A DNA stretch of 53,389 bases from a bacterium BMS3Abin06 (GCA_002897895.1 BDSY01000047.1:1-53389), one strand, 5' to 3'; shown: positions 6,934 through 16,150, numbered from the stretch's first letter. Made by a program: numbers and translations. Notes: generated by a model from the letters alone, not told the origin.

Positions 6934-7916
6934 AGAAAGGACTTTTTATCGCAGGGCTTGTCATCGCAGTCACTGCAGCGGCTATCTCCCTGGCAATGCA
7001 GCTCAGGCATGAACCCGGGGAAGACGTCATTATTGCTTCGGGAAATGTGGAAGTTACGGAAGTGGACATGGGCTTTAAACATCCGGGCAGAGTTACTGAG
7101 CTTTATACTGATGAAGGACTGAGTGTGGAAAAGGGGCAGATGCTCGCAGTGCTTGACAAGGCGGAGCTTGAAAGCATGGTAGAGGAGCGTAAGGCTCGGT
7201 TGAATGAAGCTGTAGTGAAACTTGAGGAGCTCAGGGCCGGGTCCAGACCACAGGAGATTGAGAAGGCAAAGGCTGATGTCGGTTATGCCGAAGCAGTGTT
7301 CAGCAAAGCCAAAAATGATTATGAAAGAGATCGGTTCCTTTTTAAAAATGGCGCCATATCCGCCAGGCAAATGGACGCATCTGAAAAGGCGTACCAGGTG
7401 GCTTCCTCCCGCTTTCGGCATGCTATGGAGGTCTTGAGCCTTGTCAAAGAGGGGCCGAGGAAGGAGAAGTTGCAAGCACAGGAAACCAGGGTGGAGCAGG
7501 CTGAGGCAGCGCTCAGGGCTTCTGAAGAGAGATTGAAAGAGACCACGATTTATGCACCGGTATCAGGTGTGATACTAAGGAAATATATTGAAATCGGGGA
7601 AACGGTTGCAGGGGGGATGCCTGTATACACTATCGGTGATCTCAAACATCCCTGGATAAAGGTCTATATAAAAGAAGACAGGCTGGGGCTTGTGAAACTG
7701 GGGCAGAAGGCAGAGGTCACAACGGATTCCTACCCGGAGAAGATTTACGACGGGGCTATCACCCGGATATCATCGAAGGCAGAGTTTACTCCCAGGAACG
7801 TTCAGACCGAAGAAGAGAGGGTGAAACTTGTCTTTGGAGTGGAGATCAGCGTGAATAATGAAAACGATGAACTGAAGCCCGGGATGCCCGCGGATGTGAG
7901 GATTCTCCTTGAATAA
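6930..7916 (+). CDS. HlyD family periplasmic adaptor subunit
   Basis: 328 residues. One N-terminal membrane anchor (residues ~4-25), a biotinyl-lipoyl-like half (GNVEVTEVDMGFKHPGRVTE), a long alpha-helical hairpin (about 80-210), and the second lipoyl half with IYAPVSGVILRKYIEIGETV. This membrane-fusion protein links the inner-membrane ABC pump to the TolC channel, like YbhG. AAGGAGG lies eight bases before the ATG, inside the end of tolC. It overlaps the next gene by 8 bases. Confidence 0.93.
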   Translation: MKKGLFIAGLVIAVTAAAISLAMQLRHEPGEDVIIASGNVEVTEVDMGFKHPGRVTELYTDEGLSVEKGQMLAVLDKAELESMVEERKARLNEAVVKLEELRAGSRPQEIEKAKADVGYAEAVFSKAKNDYERDRFLFKNGAISARQMDASEKAYQVASSRFRHAMEVLSLVKEGPRKEKLQAQETRVEQAEAALRASEERLKETTIYAPVSGVILRKYIEIGETVAGGMPVYTIGDLKHPWIKVYIKEDRLGLVKLGQKAEVTTDSYPEKIYDGAITRISSKAEFTPRNVQTEEERVKLVFGVEISVNNENDELKPGMPADVRILLE

Positions 7917-8838
7917 CGAAGCGGTTGCAATAAGAACGGAAAATCTCCTGAAATCCTTCGGAGACTACCGGGCCATTGACAACCTCGATCTGGATATCAA
8001 GAGGGGTGAGATCTACGGCCTTGTGGGACCCGACGGCTCGGGCAAGACCACCTTGATGAGGCTTCTTACCGCGATTATGGAGCCCGACTCGGGTCAGGCC
8101 TGGGTGGCAGGGCATTCTGTGGTAACCGAAAGCGAGAGAGTCAAAGAGAAGATCGGCTACATGTCCCAGAGGTTCGGTCTCTACGAGGATCTTACGGTGA
8201 TAGAGAACATCATCTTTTACGCCGACTTATACGATGTGCCCCGGAAAGAAAGGCCTGAAAGGATCGAGAGGCTCCTTGGCTTCAGCAACCTTACACCTTT
8301 TAAAGCAAGGCTTGCCGGAAAGCTCTCAGGCGGCATGAAGCAGAAACTCGGCCTTGCCTGCGCCCTCATCCACACCCCGGAAATCCTCTTTCTTGATGAA
8401 CCTACAAACGGAGTTGATCCCGTGTCCCGGAGGGATTTCTGGAAGATACTCTATGACCTGCTGAAAGAGGGTATCACGATCTTCGTATCCACAGCCTATC
8501 TCGATGAGGCGGAACGCTGCACCAGGGTCGGGCTTATACATAAGGGGAAGCTTCTGGCAGAGGACGATCCGGCAGCAATGAAAAAGTCCTTCGGTTATCC
8601 CATGATCGCCCTCTGGGCTGATGACCCCAGAAGAGCTATTGAAGTCTTAAAAATGGTTCCGGGCATAAAAAACATAAGCATTTATGGCGACAGGCTCCAT
8701 ATCGCCCTTGAAAGTCCGGAACTCATGGAGACGATAGTATTTGAGCTTCAGGCTGCCGGAATAGTGATGAAGAGTTACAGGAATATTATCCCTACCCTTG
8801 AAGATATATTCATAACAAAGGTGGCCGGTGATGAATGA
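7909..8838 (+). CDS. ABC transporter ATP-binding protein (first)
   Basis: 309 residues. Walker A GPDGSGKTT (40-48), Q-loop MSQRFGLYEDLT, signature LSGGMKQ, Walker B ILFLDEPTNGVD, and a C-terminal extension typical of drug-export ATPases. It would energise the two permeases encoded downstream. Start is a TTG preceded by GAGGA and overlapping the hlyD stop; no ATG is available near. In E. coli the corresponding YbhF carries both ATPase domains in one chain, whereas here they are two genes. Confidence 0.93.
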   Translation: MNNEAVAIRTENLLKSFGDYRAIDNLDLDIKRGEIYGLVGPDGSGKTTLMRLLTAIMEPDSGQAWVAGHSVVTESERVKEKIGYMSQRFGLYEDLTVIENIIFYADLYDVPRKERPERIERLLGFSNLTPFKARLAGKLSGGMKQKLGLACALIHTPEILFLDEPTNGVDPVSRRDFWKILYDLLKEGITIFVSTAYLDEAERCTRVGLIHKGKLLAEDDPAAMKKSFGYPMIALWADDPRRAIEVLKMVPGIKNISIYGDRLHIALESPELMETIVFELQAAGIVMKSYRNIIPTLEDIFITKVAGDE

Positions 8839-9757
8839 GAACAACATAGCCGTAAAGGTCGAGGGTCTCACCCGGACATTTGGTGACTTCACCGCAGTGG
8901 AGAGAATAAGTTTTTCCGTGAGCAGGGGAGAGATTTATGGCTTCCTGGGACCAAATGGCGCAGGAAAGTCCACCACAATAAAGATGCTCTGCGGACTCCT
9001 GCTTCCTACGGGTGGGAACGGCACAGTAGGGGGCTTTGACATCGTAAAGGAATCGGAAAAAATCAAGAAGACCATCGGCTACATGTCACAGAAATTTTCC
9101 CTCTACGATGACCTCTCGGTAGAGGAAAACATCACGTTCTTCAGCGGCATGTACGGGGTCACCGGAAAAAACAAGAAAGAACGGAAGGAGTGGGTCCTTG
9201 AAATGTCCGGACTTAAGGACAAACGGGCTGTGATCACAAAGACCCTGCCGGGAGGAATCAAACAGAGACTTGCCCTGGGATGCGCCCTGCTCCATGAGCC
9301 TCCTGTAATATTTCTCGATGAGCCCACATCAGGGGTAGACCCTGTCTCAAGGAGAAATTTCTGGAGTCTCATTTATGAGATGGCAAAGGGGGGCACCACG
9401 GTGTTTGTCACCACTCACTACATGGATGAGGCAGAGCACTGTGACAGGCTTGCCCTCATCTACAGGGGAAAGATCATTGCCGAGGGTACGCCCACTGAAT
9501 TGAAGGTACAGTATATGAGCCGGTACGTCCTTGAGATAGAGACAGACAGGACGTTTGAGGCGCTTGAGGTCTTGAACCGGAGCGGCTTTGAGACCGCGCT
9601 CTTTGGGAGCCTGCTCCACGCTGTTGTTGATGATACAAAAACCGCTGTTCCTGAAATTGAAAAAGAACTTGAAAAGGCAGACATTAAAGTAATCAGGATC
9701 GATAAAATCATGCCGTCACTTGAAGACGTGTTCGTGACGCTGATAGAGAGCGCTTGA
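8828..9757 (+). CDS. ABC transporter ATP-binding protein (second)
   Basis: 309 residues. Walker A GPNGAGKSTT, Q-loop MSQKFSLYDDLS, Walker B VIFLDEPTSGVDPVSRRNFW, and H-loop TTHYMDEAEH. The signature motif reads LPGGIKQ instead of LSGG, so the conserved Ser that contacts ATP in the partner is Pro, and one of the two composite ATP sites may be weak. A GTG at 8828 or ATG at 8831 starts it, overlapping the previous gene. It probably pairs with the first ATPase as a heterodimer. Confidence 0.92.
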   Translation: MMNENNIAVKVEGLTRTFGDFTAVERISFSVSRGEIYGFLGPNGAGKSTTIKMLCGLLLPTGGNGTVGGFDIVKESEKIKKTIGYMSQKFSLYDDLSVEENITFFSGMYGVTGKNKKERKEWVLEMSGLKDKRAVITKTLPGGIKQRLALGCALLHEPPVIFLDEPTSGVDPVSRRNFWSLIYEMAKGGTTVFVTTHYMDEAEHCDRLALIYRGKIIAEGTPTELKVQYMSRYVLEIETDRTFEALEVLNRSGFETALFGSLLHAVVDDTKTAVPEIEKELEKADIKVIRIDKIMPSLEDVFVTLIESA

Positions 9758-9758
9758 T

Positions 9759-10868
9759 ATGAAATTTCCGAGGATCAGAGCGATTGCAAAAAAGGAGTTG
9801 ATACAGATCCGGCGGGACCCTCTGAGCCTTGCCATGGCCTTTCTGATGCCCGTGATGCTCCTGTTTATATTCGGCTATGCCATAACTCTCGATGTGAATA
9901 ACCTGAAGACCGTAGTCTGCGACCTCGACAAAAGCATGCTGAGCAGGGAACTCGCGGCACAGTTCGGCAAATCGGATTATTTCACCATCATAGACCGCGT
10001 CCACAGCTATGGAGAGATAGACGGATATCTTGACAGGGGCGAGGCATTGGTGGCTATTTCCATCCCCCGGGATTTTTCTGAAAACATAAAGAGAGGGAGA
10101 CCGGCTGAGCTTCAGGTCATAGTCGATGGAAGCGATTCAAATACAGCGACCATTGCGCTGGGCTATATATCCGCTGTGACCGGGCTTTTTTCAGAAAAGA
10201 TTGCCGTCAGGCAGAGTCCCCCGCTCATAGAGACCCGCGTGCGGGTCTGGTTCAATGAGGAACTTGAATCGAGAAATTATATAATCCCCGGACTCATCGC
10301 AGTGATCATGTCTGTTATCGCAGCCCTTCTCACCTCTCTTACTGTTGCGCGTGAATGGGAGAGAGGGACCATGGAGCAACTCATATCAACCCCCGTGAAA
10401 ACTCAGGAGTTTATCTTAGGGAAGCTCATGCCTTATTTTCTCATCGGCTTCATTGATATGCTGATATCAGTGCTTCTCGCCGTCTTTTTATTTGATGTAC
10501 CCATGAAGGGGAGTTTGTTTCTGCTGGCAGGGCTCTCATCCCTGTTTCTCTTTGGCGGACTCAGCCTCGGGATGCTTATATCGATTGTTGCAAAATCCCA
10601 GCTGGTAGCAAGCCAGATAGCCATGGTGGCGACCTTTCTGCCCGCCTTTCTGCTTTCCGGGTTCATGTACGCTATTCCGAATATGCCCAAGCCCCTTCAG
10701 GTAATTACCTATGCCATCCCTGCACGGTATTTTGTGAGCATACTGAAGGATATCTTCTTAAAGGGCAATGCATTGCATATGCTGCTTTTTGAGACATCCC
10801 TTCTCGGTCTCTTCGCCCTTGTGGTGTTTGCCATAGCCAATAAAAAATTTAAAAAGAGGATTGAATAG
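9759..10868 (+). CDS. ABC-2 type permease (first)
   Basis: 369 residues. An N-terminal membrane helix (LAMAFLMPVMLLFIFGYAI), a ~150-residue extracytoplasmic region, then about five C-terminal helices. The segment VAREWERGTMEQLISTPV is the family hallmark before the transmembrane bundle. It corresponds to YbhS/YhhJ of the ABC2_membrane_3 group. It starts one base after the ATPase stop and is followed after two bases by its paralog, so it is in the same transcript. Confidence 0.92.
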   Translation: MKFPRIRAIAKKELIQIRRDPLSLAMAFLMPVMLLFIFGYAITLDVNNLKTVVCDLDKSMLSRELAAQFGKSDYFTIIDRVHSYGEIDGYLDRGEALVAISIPRDFSENIKRGRPAELQVIVDGSDSNTATIALGYISAVTGLFSEKIAVRQSPPLIETRVRVWFNEELESRNYIIPGLIAVIMSVIAALLTSLTVAREWERGTMEQLISTPVKTQEFILGKLMPYFLIGFIDMLISVLLAVFLFDVPMKGSLFLLAGLSSLFLFGGLSLGMLISIVAKSQLVASQIAMVATFLPAFLLSGFMYAIPNMPKPLQVITYAIPARYFVSILKDIFLKGNALHMLLFETSLLGLFALVVFAIANKKFKKRIE

Positions 10869-10870
10869 CC

Positions 10871-11980
10871 ATGCTTCTGCGGATAAAAGAGATGATCATC
10901 AAGGAGTTCATTCAGGTATTCAGGGACAAGAGGATGCTGGGCATTATTTTCATCACGCCCGTGCTCCAGATGCTCGCCTTCGGTTACGCGGCCACTACTG
11001 ACGTAACCAACATCTCTACAGCCGTGTATGACCTGGACAAGTCCTTCGAAAGCCGGGAATTGGTGCAGAGGCTTGAGTCCTCCGGATATTTCAGAGTGAA
11101 AGTCCATGTGGAGCACGCCGACGAGATACAAGACCTTCTTGAAAGGGGAAAGGTCATCGCGACCATACAGATAAACAGCGGGTTTTCAGAAGACTTGAAG
11201 AAGGGGATCCCGTCATCGATACAGGTGATTGTGGACGGCACTGACTCAAACACCGCCACTGTGGCCATGGATTATATAAACAGGATCATCATGGAATACT
11301 CGGGCGATTTAAACAGGAATATCGAAACCCGGAACCCAACGATCGACCTCCGCGCGCGGGCATGGTATAACCCTGACCTGAGAAGCAGAAACTACAATGT
11401 CCCCGGAGTTATAGCTATCGTTATCATGCTTACCTGTCTGCTGCTTACCTCCATGGCCGTGGTGCGGGAATGGGAGATCGGTACAATGGAGCAGCTTATG
11501 GTCACTCCTTTACGGCCCATAGAGCTCATGCTTGGCAAGACCATCCCCTTTGCCGCCATAGGATTTTTCGACATGCTTGTCGTCACAATAGTGGCAGTGT
11601 TCTGGTTTAATATTCCGATCAAGGGTTCCCTGCCCGGGCTTGCACTTAACACAGCAGTCTATCTCCTTTCCGTCCTCGGAATGGGACTTCTCATATCCAC
11701 CATATCGAGAACACAGCAGCAGGCCATGATGGCAACGTTCCTTTTCTATATCCCGGCAGTGCTCCTCTCCGGGTTCATGTTCCCCATTGAGAACATGCCT
11801 CAAATCATACAATACGGGACGTATATTAATCCCCTCAGGTATTTTCTTGTCATCATCAGGGGGATATTCTTAAAGGGCAGCGGCATGGACATCCTCTGGC
11901 CTCAGACATTATCACTTCTCCTGCTAAGTATAGTGGTTGTTACGTTGAGCTCTTTACGGTTTAAAAAGAAGATACGGTAA
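10871..11980 (+). CDS. ABC-2 type permease (second)
   Basis: 369 residues, the same length and plan as the preceding permease and clearly paralogous: N-terminal helix near LGIIFITPVLQMLAFGYA, hallmark VVREWEIGTMEQLMVTPLRP, and five C-terminal helices. The two permeases together should form the membrane channel (compare YbhR with YbhS). It ends the operon, converging on the Fis-like gene only 14 bases away. No intrinsic terminator is evident between them. Confidence 0.92.
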   Translation: MLLRIKEMIIKEFIQVFRDKRMLGIIFITPVLQMLAFGYAATTDVTNISTAVYDLDKSFESRELVQRLESSGYFRVKVHVEHADEIQDLLERGKVIATIQINSGFSEDLKKGIPSSIQVIVDGTDSNTATVAMDYINRIIMEYSGDLNRNIETRNPTIDLRARAWYNPDLRSRNYNVPGVIAIVIMLTCLLLTSMAVVREWEIGTMEQLMVTPLRPIELMLGKTIPFAAIGFFDMLVVTIVAVFWFNIPIKGSLPGLALNTAVYLLSVLGMGLLISTISRTQQQAMMATFLFYIPAVLLSGFMFPIENMPQIIQYGTYINPLRYFLVIIRGIFLKGSGMDILWPQTLSLLLLSIVVVTLSSLRFKKKIR

Positions 11981-11994
11981 AAGACGATTGAAGA

Positions 11995-12498
11995 TTACGA
12001 CTTCACTTTTATCCCCAGCTTCTTTATCTTGCTTCTTAAGGTATTGCGGTTTATGCCGAGTAATTTCGCCGCCTTTATCTGGTTACCCCCGGTTTCCTTC
12101 ATCACCATTAATATGAGCGATTTTTCCACTTCCGGGATAACCATATCATAAAGATCGAATTCTTCAAAGCGCTTGATATTCCGCATAAATCCCTTAAGCC
12201 TGGATTCAACGAACTTCCCGATTGACCTGGCCTTTCTCTGTTTCAGTTCAAAATCCTCTGTTTCCAGTGCAGGCCCCTCTGACAAAATACATGCTTTTTT
12301 TACAGCAAATTCGAGCTCCTTCTCGTCTCCGGGCCAATCATAAGTCAAAAGATATTCCTCTGCATCTTCCGACATTTTTTTTAACTCAGTGCCTATCTGT
12401 TCTTCGGCCAGTTTTATATAGTGCCTTGCAAGTGCAAGTATTTCTTCTTTGCGTTCTTTTAAAGGAAGAGTCTTGATGTTATGCTTTTTGTCAGTCAT
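11995..12498 (-). CDS. Fis-type DNA-binding protein with NtrC-like lid domain, no ATPase core
   Basis: 167 residues. The first ~75 resemble the C-terminal lid of sigma-54 activators (LKERKEEILALARHYI, YDWPGDEKELEFAVKKACIL). The end is a Fis-type helix-turn-helix (GGNQIKAAKLLGINRNTLRS). The receiver and the AAA+ core with Walker and GAFTGA motifs are absent, so it cannot drive sigma-54 open complexes by itself. The start is fixed by GTGG five bases before ATG 12498; a GTG at 12507 lies inside that site. It probably acts as a nucleoid-type or accessory regulator. Confidence 0.8.
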   Translation of the reverse strand: MTDKKHNIKTLPLKERKEEILALARHYIKLAEEQIGTELKKMSEDAEEYLLTYDWPGDEKELEFAVKKACILSEGPALETEDFELKQRKARSIGKFVESRLKGFMRNIKRFEEFDLYDMVIPEVEKSLILMVMKETGGNQIKAAKLLGINRNTLRSKIKKLGIKVKS

Positions 12499-12592
12499 GT
12501 TAACCACCTGATTTTATGCGGAAATAACATAAGGAGAATCCACTTCAAGCACAAAGTGTATTCGTTTTTTAGATTGTGCCTCTCTGCCTTGA

Positions 12593-13444
12593 TCAACTTT
12601 TTTCTACAATTATATTATCAATCAGCCTCGTATTTCCAATTTTCACGGCAAGACATATCGCCGCAGGCAGCATTATTTTTTGAACCGGGTCGAGGTTGCG
12701 GGGATTAACAATATCAATATAATCAATATCAACAAGGGGTTCGGTTTTTATCAATGTTGCCATTTCTTTTTTAACTGTCGATGCATCATGCATGCCTCTG
12801 GACAGAATAAGCTCCTCCCCGAGTTTCAGCGCCATATATAATATTAAAGAAGATTTTCTTTCTTCCATATTTAAATATGCATTTCTCGAACTCATGGCCA
12901 AACCGTCCGGTTCTCTTACTGTCGGACAGACAATAATATCCGTATCAAAGTTTAATTCCCTTACTAATTTTTTAATGACTGCTGTCTGCTGAAAATCTTT
13001 CCGGCCAAAATACGCCCTGTCAGGCATGACAGTATTAAAAAGCCTGGCAACAATCGTGGCTACGCCGTTAAAATGCCCCGGTCGTGATACTCCGCACAGG
13101 ATCTCTCCGATAGCGCCTATGTTGATTGAGGTGGAAAAACCTTCCGGATACATTTCATTATTATCAGGCATAAAAACCGCATCAGCATGCAGAGTGGAAA
13201 GTTTTTGCAGATCATCCTCTGCACTCCTCGGGTACTTTTGAAAATCTTCATTCGGCCCGAACTGCGCAGGGTTTACAAAGATGCTGACAACGGTTATGTC
13301 ATTCTCTTCTTTTGAACGCCTGACAAGACTGAGGTGGCCTTCATGCAGCGCTCCCATCGTGGGTGCAAAGCCTATGGTTTTACCTTCAACTCTAAGCCGC
13401 CTGCTCAGGGACTGCATCTCTTTTATGGTTTTGATGATTTGCAT
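12593..13444 (-). CDS. panC: Pantoate-beta-alanine ligase (pantothenate synthetase)
   Basis: 283 residues, full length for PanC. It joins pantoate and beta-alanine with ATP, giving pantothenate for coenzyme A. Visible: the nucleotide-binding PTMGALHEGHLSLVRRS, FVNPAQFGPNEDFQKYPR, the pantoate-binding region GHFNGVATIVARLF, FGRKDFQQ, and the KMSKS-like site SSRNAYL. No panB or panD is in the window. The upstream vapC stop is 34 bases away, and no clear Shine-Dalgarno is seen. Confidence 0.96.
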   Translation of the reverse strand: MQIIKTIKEMQSLSRRLRVEGKTIGFAPTMGALHEGHLSLVRRSKEENDITVVSIFVNPAQFGPNEDFQKYPRSAEDDLQKLSTLHADAVFMPDNNEMYPEGFSTSINIGAIGEILCGVSRPGHFNGVATIVARLFNTVMPDRAYFGRKDFQQTAVIKKLVRELNFDTDIIVCPTVREPDGLAMSSRNAYLNMEERKSSLILYMALKLGEELILSRGMHDASTVKKEMATLIKTEPLVDIDYIDIVNPRNLDPVQKIMLPAAICLAVKIGNTRLIDNIIVEKS

Positions 13445-13478
13445 GGAGAAAAATAAAGCGAAATATCAGCTTGCTATT

Positions 13479-13865
13479 TCAATAAAGTTTAAGTTCAGAG
13501 TGCCTGGTGATTGTCCTGAAATGATTGTCACCCGTAAACAACGGCATCTGCTTCTGTATTGCAAGGGCGGCTATAGTTGTATCAACCGGCGGCATTGTTA
13601 TGCCCTTGCGCCTTAATGTCCTGTAAAGAAAAGAAGCACTCAGATAAGTTTCCTTATTTGTATCTATAAAAGGCAGCCTGGAGAGCCGCTGTTTTGTGAT
13701 TTCATAACTTTTGTTGTCTTTGATTCCCTGCAGTACTTCCTGCAGTATAGCGCCACAGATGACTGCCCTGTTATTGTCTTTTATCAGGCCTTCAAGCTTT
13801 TCCTGATAAACAGAATCGAAATTCTGAAAGAAATCAATCCATACTGAAGTATCAACTATAACCAC
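13479..13865 (-). CDS. vapC: VapC-type PIN domain toxin
   Basis: 128 residues of a PIN domain ribonuclease. Acidic residues are in place: Asp in MVIVDTSVWIDFF, Glu in AILQEVLQGI, Asp in PPVDTTIAALAI and Asp in LFTGDNHF. VapC toxins cut tRNA or rRNA with Mg. It starts at a GTG and overlaps the antitoxin gene by 14 bases, the usual vapBC coupling. Confidence 0.9.
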   Translation of the reverse strand: MVIVDTSVWIDFFQNFDSVYQEKLEGLIKDNNRAVICGAILQEVLQGIKDNKSYEITKQRLSRLPFIDTNKETYLSASFLYRTLRRKGITMPPVDTTIAALAIQKQMPLFTGDNHFRTITRHSELKLY

Positions 13866-14061
13866 TGCGCCCCTTTCTCATCTCCTCAAGATTTCCCGCC
13901 CACTTTACCCTGCCTTTGAGATCCAGCACTTTCTCGATTTCTTTTTGTTCTACAAGCTTCCTGATGGCATAATTTACTATTTCCACTTTTTTATTCATGC
14001 CTGTAAGTTCCTGAGCCTTTTTTAAAAGATCGTCTTCAATATCTATTACAGTCCTTGACAT
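13852..14061 (-). CDS. vapB: VapB-type antitoxin
   Basis: 69 residues. The opening MSRTVIDIEDDLLKKAQELT and following KVEIVNYAIRKLVEQ is the short RHH-like DNA-binding domain of type II VapB antitoxins (DUF2191-like). The C-terminal tail around VKWAGNLEEMRKGR should bind the toxin. It is first in the module. Upstream GGAGGTGTG precedes the ATG. Confidence 0.88.
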   Translation of the reverse strand: MSRTVIDIEDDLLKKAQELTGMNKKVEIVNYAIRKLVEQKEIEKVLDLKGRVKWAGNLEEMRKGRSGYS

Positions 14062-14202
14062 TCCACACCTCCCATATTATAAGCATACGAAAAAAATGAT
14101 ATCATTTCAAGTATATTTTGATATCTTGCCTCCTTTATTTTGATTATCAATTGAAATTCACCTTTGAAATACGGAGGGGGGGGGAGACACATAAAAGACC
14201 TT

Positions 14203-15051
14203 CTATATATAGTAATTAAATACGGCAATCTCTGCCCTGGCTCCAAACCTGACCGGTAAAACCGATGTTCCGATCCCCTTTGAAACATATAGATATGGAG
14301 GACTGTTCTTATACCAGCCCCTGATATAATTTCCGACTCCAGGGGGCAGAAAGGCTGTAAATCCGAATATATTTACCTGTCCCCCGTGAGAATGTCCGGC
14401 AAAAACATAATCTATTTTCAACCTCTTGTCTTCGGGTCTCTTTTTATTTATCCTTTTTGTTTCTTTTTCAATATTGTCGCGATACTTAGGGCAGTGGCAT
14501 AAAACAATATGGTTTTCTTCCCTGTTAAGTTTTCTGACTGCTGCTGAGAAGTCCGGCTTTCCCTCGATCATATCATCAATTCCGGTTACCACTAATTTTT
14601 TCCCGTTAAACATAAATGTTTTAGATTGATTAATCAGTAGTTCACAATTATTTTTCCTGTAAGTGCTTCCCAGTCTTTTTAAATCTATTTTATTCCTGCG
14701 CTCCCAGTTTCCCATAACAGCTGCTTTTTCAATCTTATGATTAATCAATTTCAGGAAATTATTTAATTGATCCATGTCTTCCTCTTTTTCAATTATATCG
14801 CCGGTGAATAAAAGGAGGTCAGGGCTCATAGAGTTAATTTGTTCAGCGAGTTTATTATGATGCCGGGTTACCCTTCTTAAATGCAGGTCTGAAATCTGGA
14901 CTATTTTAACTTTTGAATTGCCGTTTTTATCGATCCCGATATTGAACTCATTCGTTTCAACGAAAAATTTTTCAAAGTATAAGGAATCCGAGAAAAGAAA
15001 ACCAAATCCGGGAACAATAAAGCTGCTCAGGAATTTTCTCCTGCTGATCAT
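14203..15051 (-). CDS. Exported metallophosphoesterase (YkuE-like)
   Basis: 282 residues. The N-terminus MISRRKFLSSFIVPGFGFLF has an SRRKF Tat-like motif followed by a hydrophobic stretch, so it is probably membrane-attached or exported. Metal-binding motifs in order: DLHLRR, FTGDI, GNWERR (in place of the usual GNHD), LCHCPKY and GHSHGGQ. This is the calcineurin-like family that includes YkuE and UDP-diacylglucosamine hydrolases. The change of His to Trp in the third motif removes a catalytic His in the classical scheme. It lies downstream of ispG. Confidence 0.86.
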   Translation of the reverse strand: MISRRKFLSSFIVPGFGFLFSDSLYFEKFFVETNEFNIGIDKNGNSKVKIVQISDLHLRRVTRHHNKLAEQINSMSPDLLLFTGDIIEKEEDMDQLNNFLKLINHKIEKAAVMGNWERRNKIDLKRLGSTYRKNNCELLINQSKTFMFNGKKLVVTGIDDMIEGKPDFSAAVRKLNREENHIVLCHCPKYRDNIEKETKRINKKRPEDKRLKIDYVFAGHSHGGQVNIFGFTAFLPPGVGNYIRGWYKNSPPYLYVSKGIGTSVLPVRFGARAEIAVFNYYI

Positions 15052-15097
15052 TATTTATCTATAACCTCTACCTTCATAATGAATTAACGGCATGTTA

Positions 15098-16150
15098 TTA
15101 CAGTTTCTTTATCTCTCTCATCAGGGTGCTTAAAAGTTCCCGCTCTTTTAATGTCTTTACCACTTTGCCGTGTTTGAAAAGAATGCCCATGCCCTTGCCG
15201 CCGGCGATTCCTATGTCTGCCTCCCTTGCCTCGCCGGGGCCGTTTACAATACACCCCATTACAGCCACCGTAACAGGCTTCTTTACCCCGGCCATTTTAC
15301 TTTCAACTTTATCTACAATTCCTCTTATGTCAATCCGGCAGCGGCCGCAGGTAGGACAGGAAATGATATCCGGGCCCTTCTGCCTCAAATGCAGGGATTT
15401 CAGAATCTCATAAGCGACTTTTACTTCCTCGACAGGGTCTGCAGTTAACGACACCCTTATTGTATCTCCGATTCCTTCCGAAAGAAGTATTCCCAGACCG
15501 ACTGCGCTCTTGATCGTCCCTGAAAAAGCAGGGCCTGCTTCCGAAATTCCAATGTGCACGGGATATCTGAACTTTTCGGAAAAAAGCCGGTAGGCCTCAA
15601 CCGTTTTCATAACATCCGACGTCTTGAGAGAAACCTTGATGGCTCTGAACTTCAGGTCTTCAAGAATCTTTATATGTCTTCCGGCACTTTCGACAAGAGC
15701 CCTTGCAAAGGGATGTTTATATTTTTTCAGGAGATCTTTTTCAAGAGAGCCCGCATTTACGCCTATCCTGATCGGAACACCCTTATCTTTGGCAGCGCTT
15801 ACAACCTCCCTGACTTTGAGTTTGCTCCCGATATTCCCGGGGTTTATCCTTAATCCGTCCGCGCCGTTTTCAAGCGCCTCAAGGGCAAGTCTGTGGTCAA
15901 AATGGATATCGGCAATAAGAGGTATTTTAATCTTCTTTTTTATCGATTTTATGGCCCCGGCTGCTTCAGCATTCAGCACTGCCACCCTTACCGTCTCACA
16001 GCCGGCGGTCTGCAATCTCTTTATCTGTGACACAGTGGAAGAAACATCACACGTGTCGGTCTTTGTCATTGACTGGACGACAACAGGCGCATTGCCCCCG
16101 ATTTTGATGCCCCCGAGGGTAATCTGTTTAGTTTTCTTTTTTTTCGGCAT
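15098..16150 (-). CDS. ispG: 4-hydroxy-3-methylbut-2-enyl diphosphate synthase
   Basis: 350 residues of IspG (GcpE), the [4Fe-4S] enzyme of the non-mevalonate isoprenoid route that reduces methylerythritol cyclodiphosphate. Seen: VVVQSMTKTDTCDVSSTVSQ, LIADIHFDHRLALEAL, LRINPGNIGSK, and cluster Cys in ISCPTCGRC and MGCIVNGPGEA. The start MPKKKKTKQITLGG at 16150 agrees with the family; ATG 16171 and TTG 16186 in the same frame would add residues inside mltG. It overlaps mltG by 23 bases, so the two are co-transcribed. Confidence 0.96.
   Translation of the reverse strand: MPKKKKTKQITLGGIKIGGNAPVVVQSMTKTDTCDVSSTVSQIKRLQTAGCETVRVAVLNAEAAGAIKSIKKKIKIPLIADIHFDHRLALEALENGADGLRINPGNIGSKLKVREVVSAAKDKGVPIRIGVNAGSLEKDLLKKYKHPFARALVESAGRHIKILEDLKFRAIKVSLKTSDVMKTVEAYRLFSEKFRYPVHIGISEAGPAFSGTIKSAVGLGILLSEGIGDTIRVSLTADPVEEVKVAYEILKSLHLRQKGPDIISCPTCGRCRIDIRGIVDKVESKMAGVKKPVTVAVMGCIVNGPGEAREADIGIAGGKGMGILFKHGKVVKTLKERELLSTLMREIKKL

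Noticed and set aside
14046..14288. Small ORF over the end of the metallophosphoesterase gene and the G9 run at 14176..14184
   Set aside because: It is antiparallel in frame logic to the real gene end, has no ribosome binding site, and the homopolymer is a spot for sequencing error.
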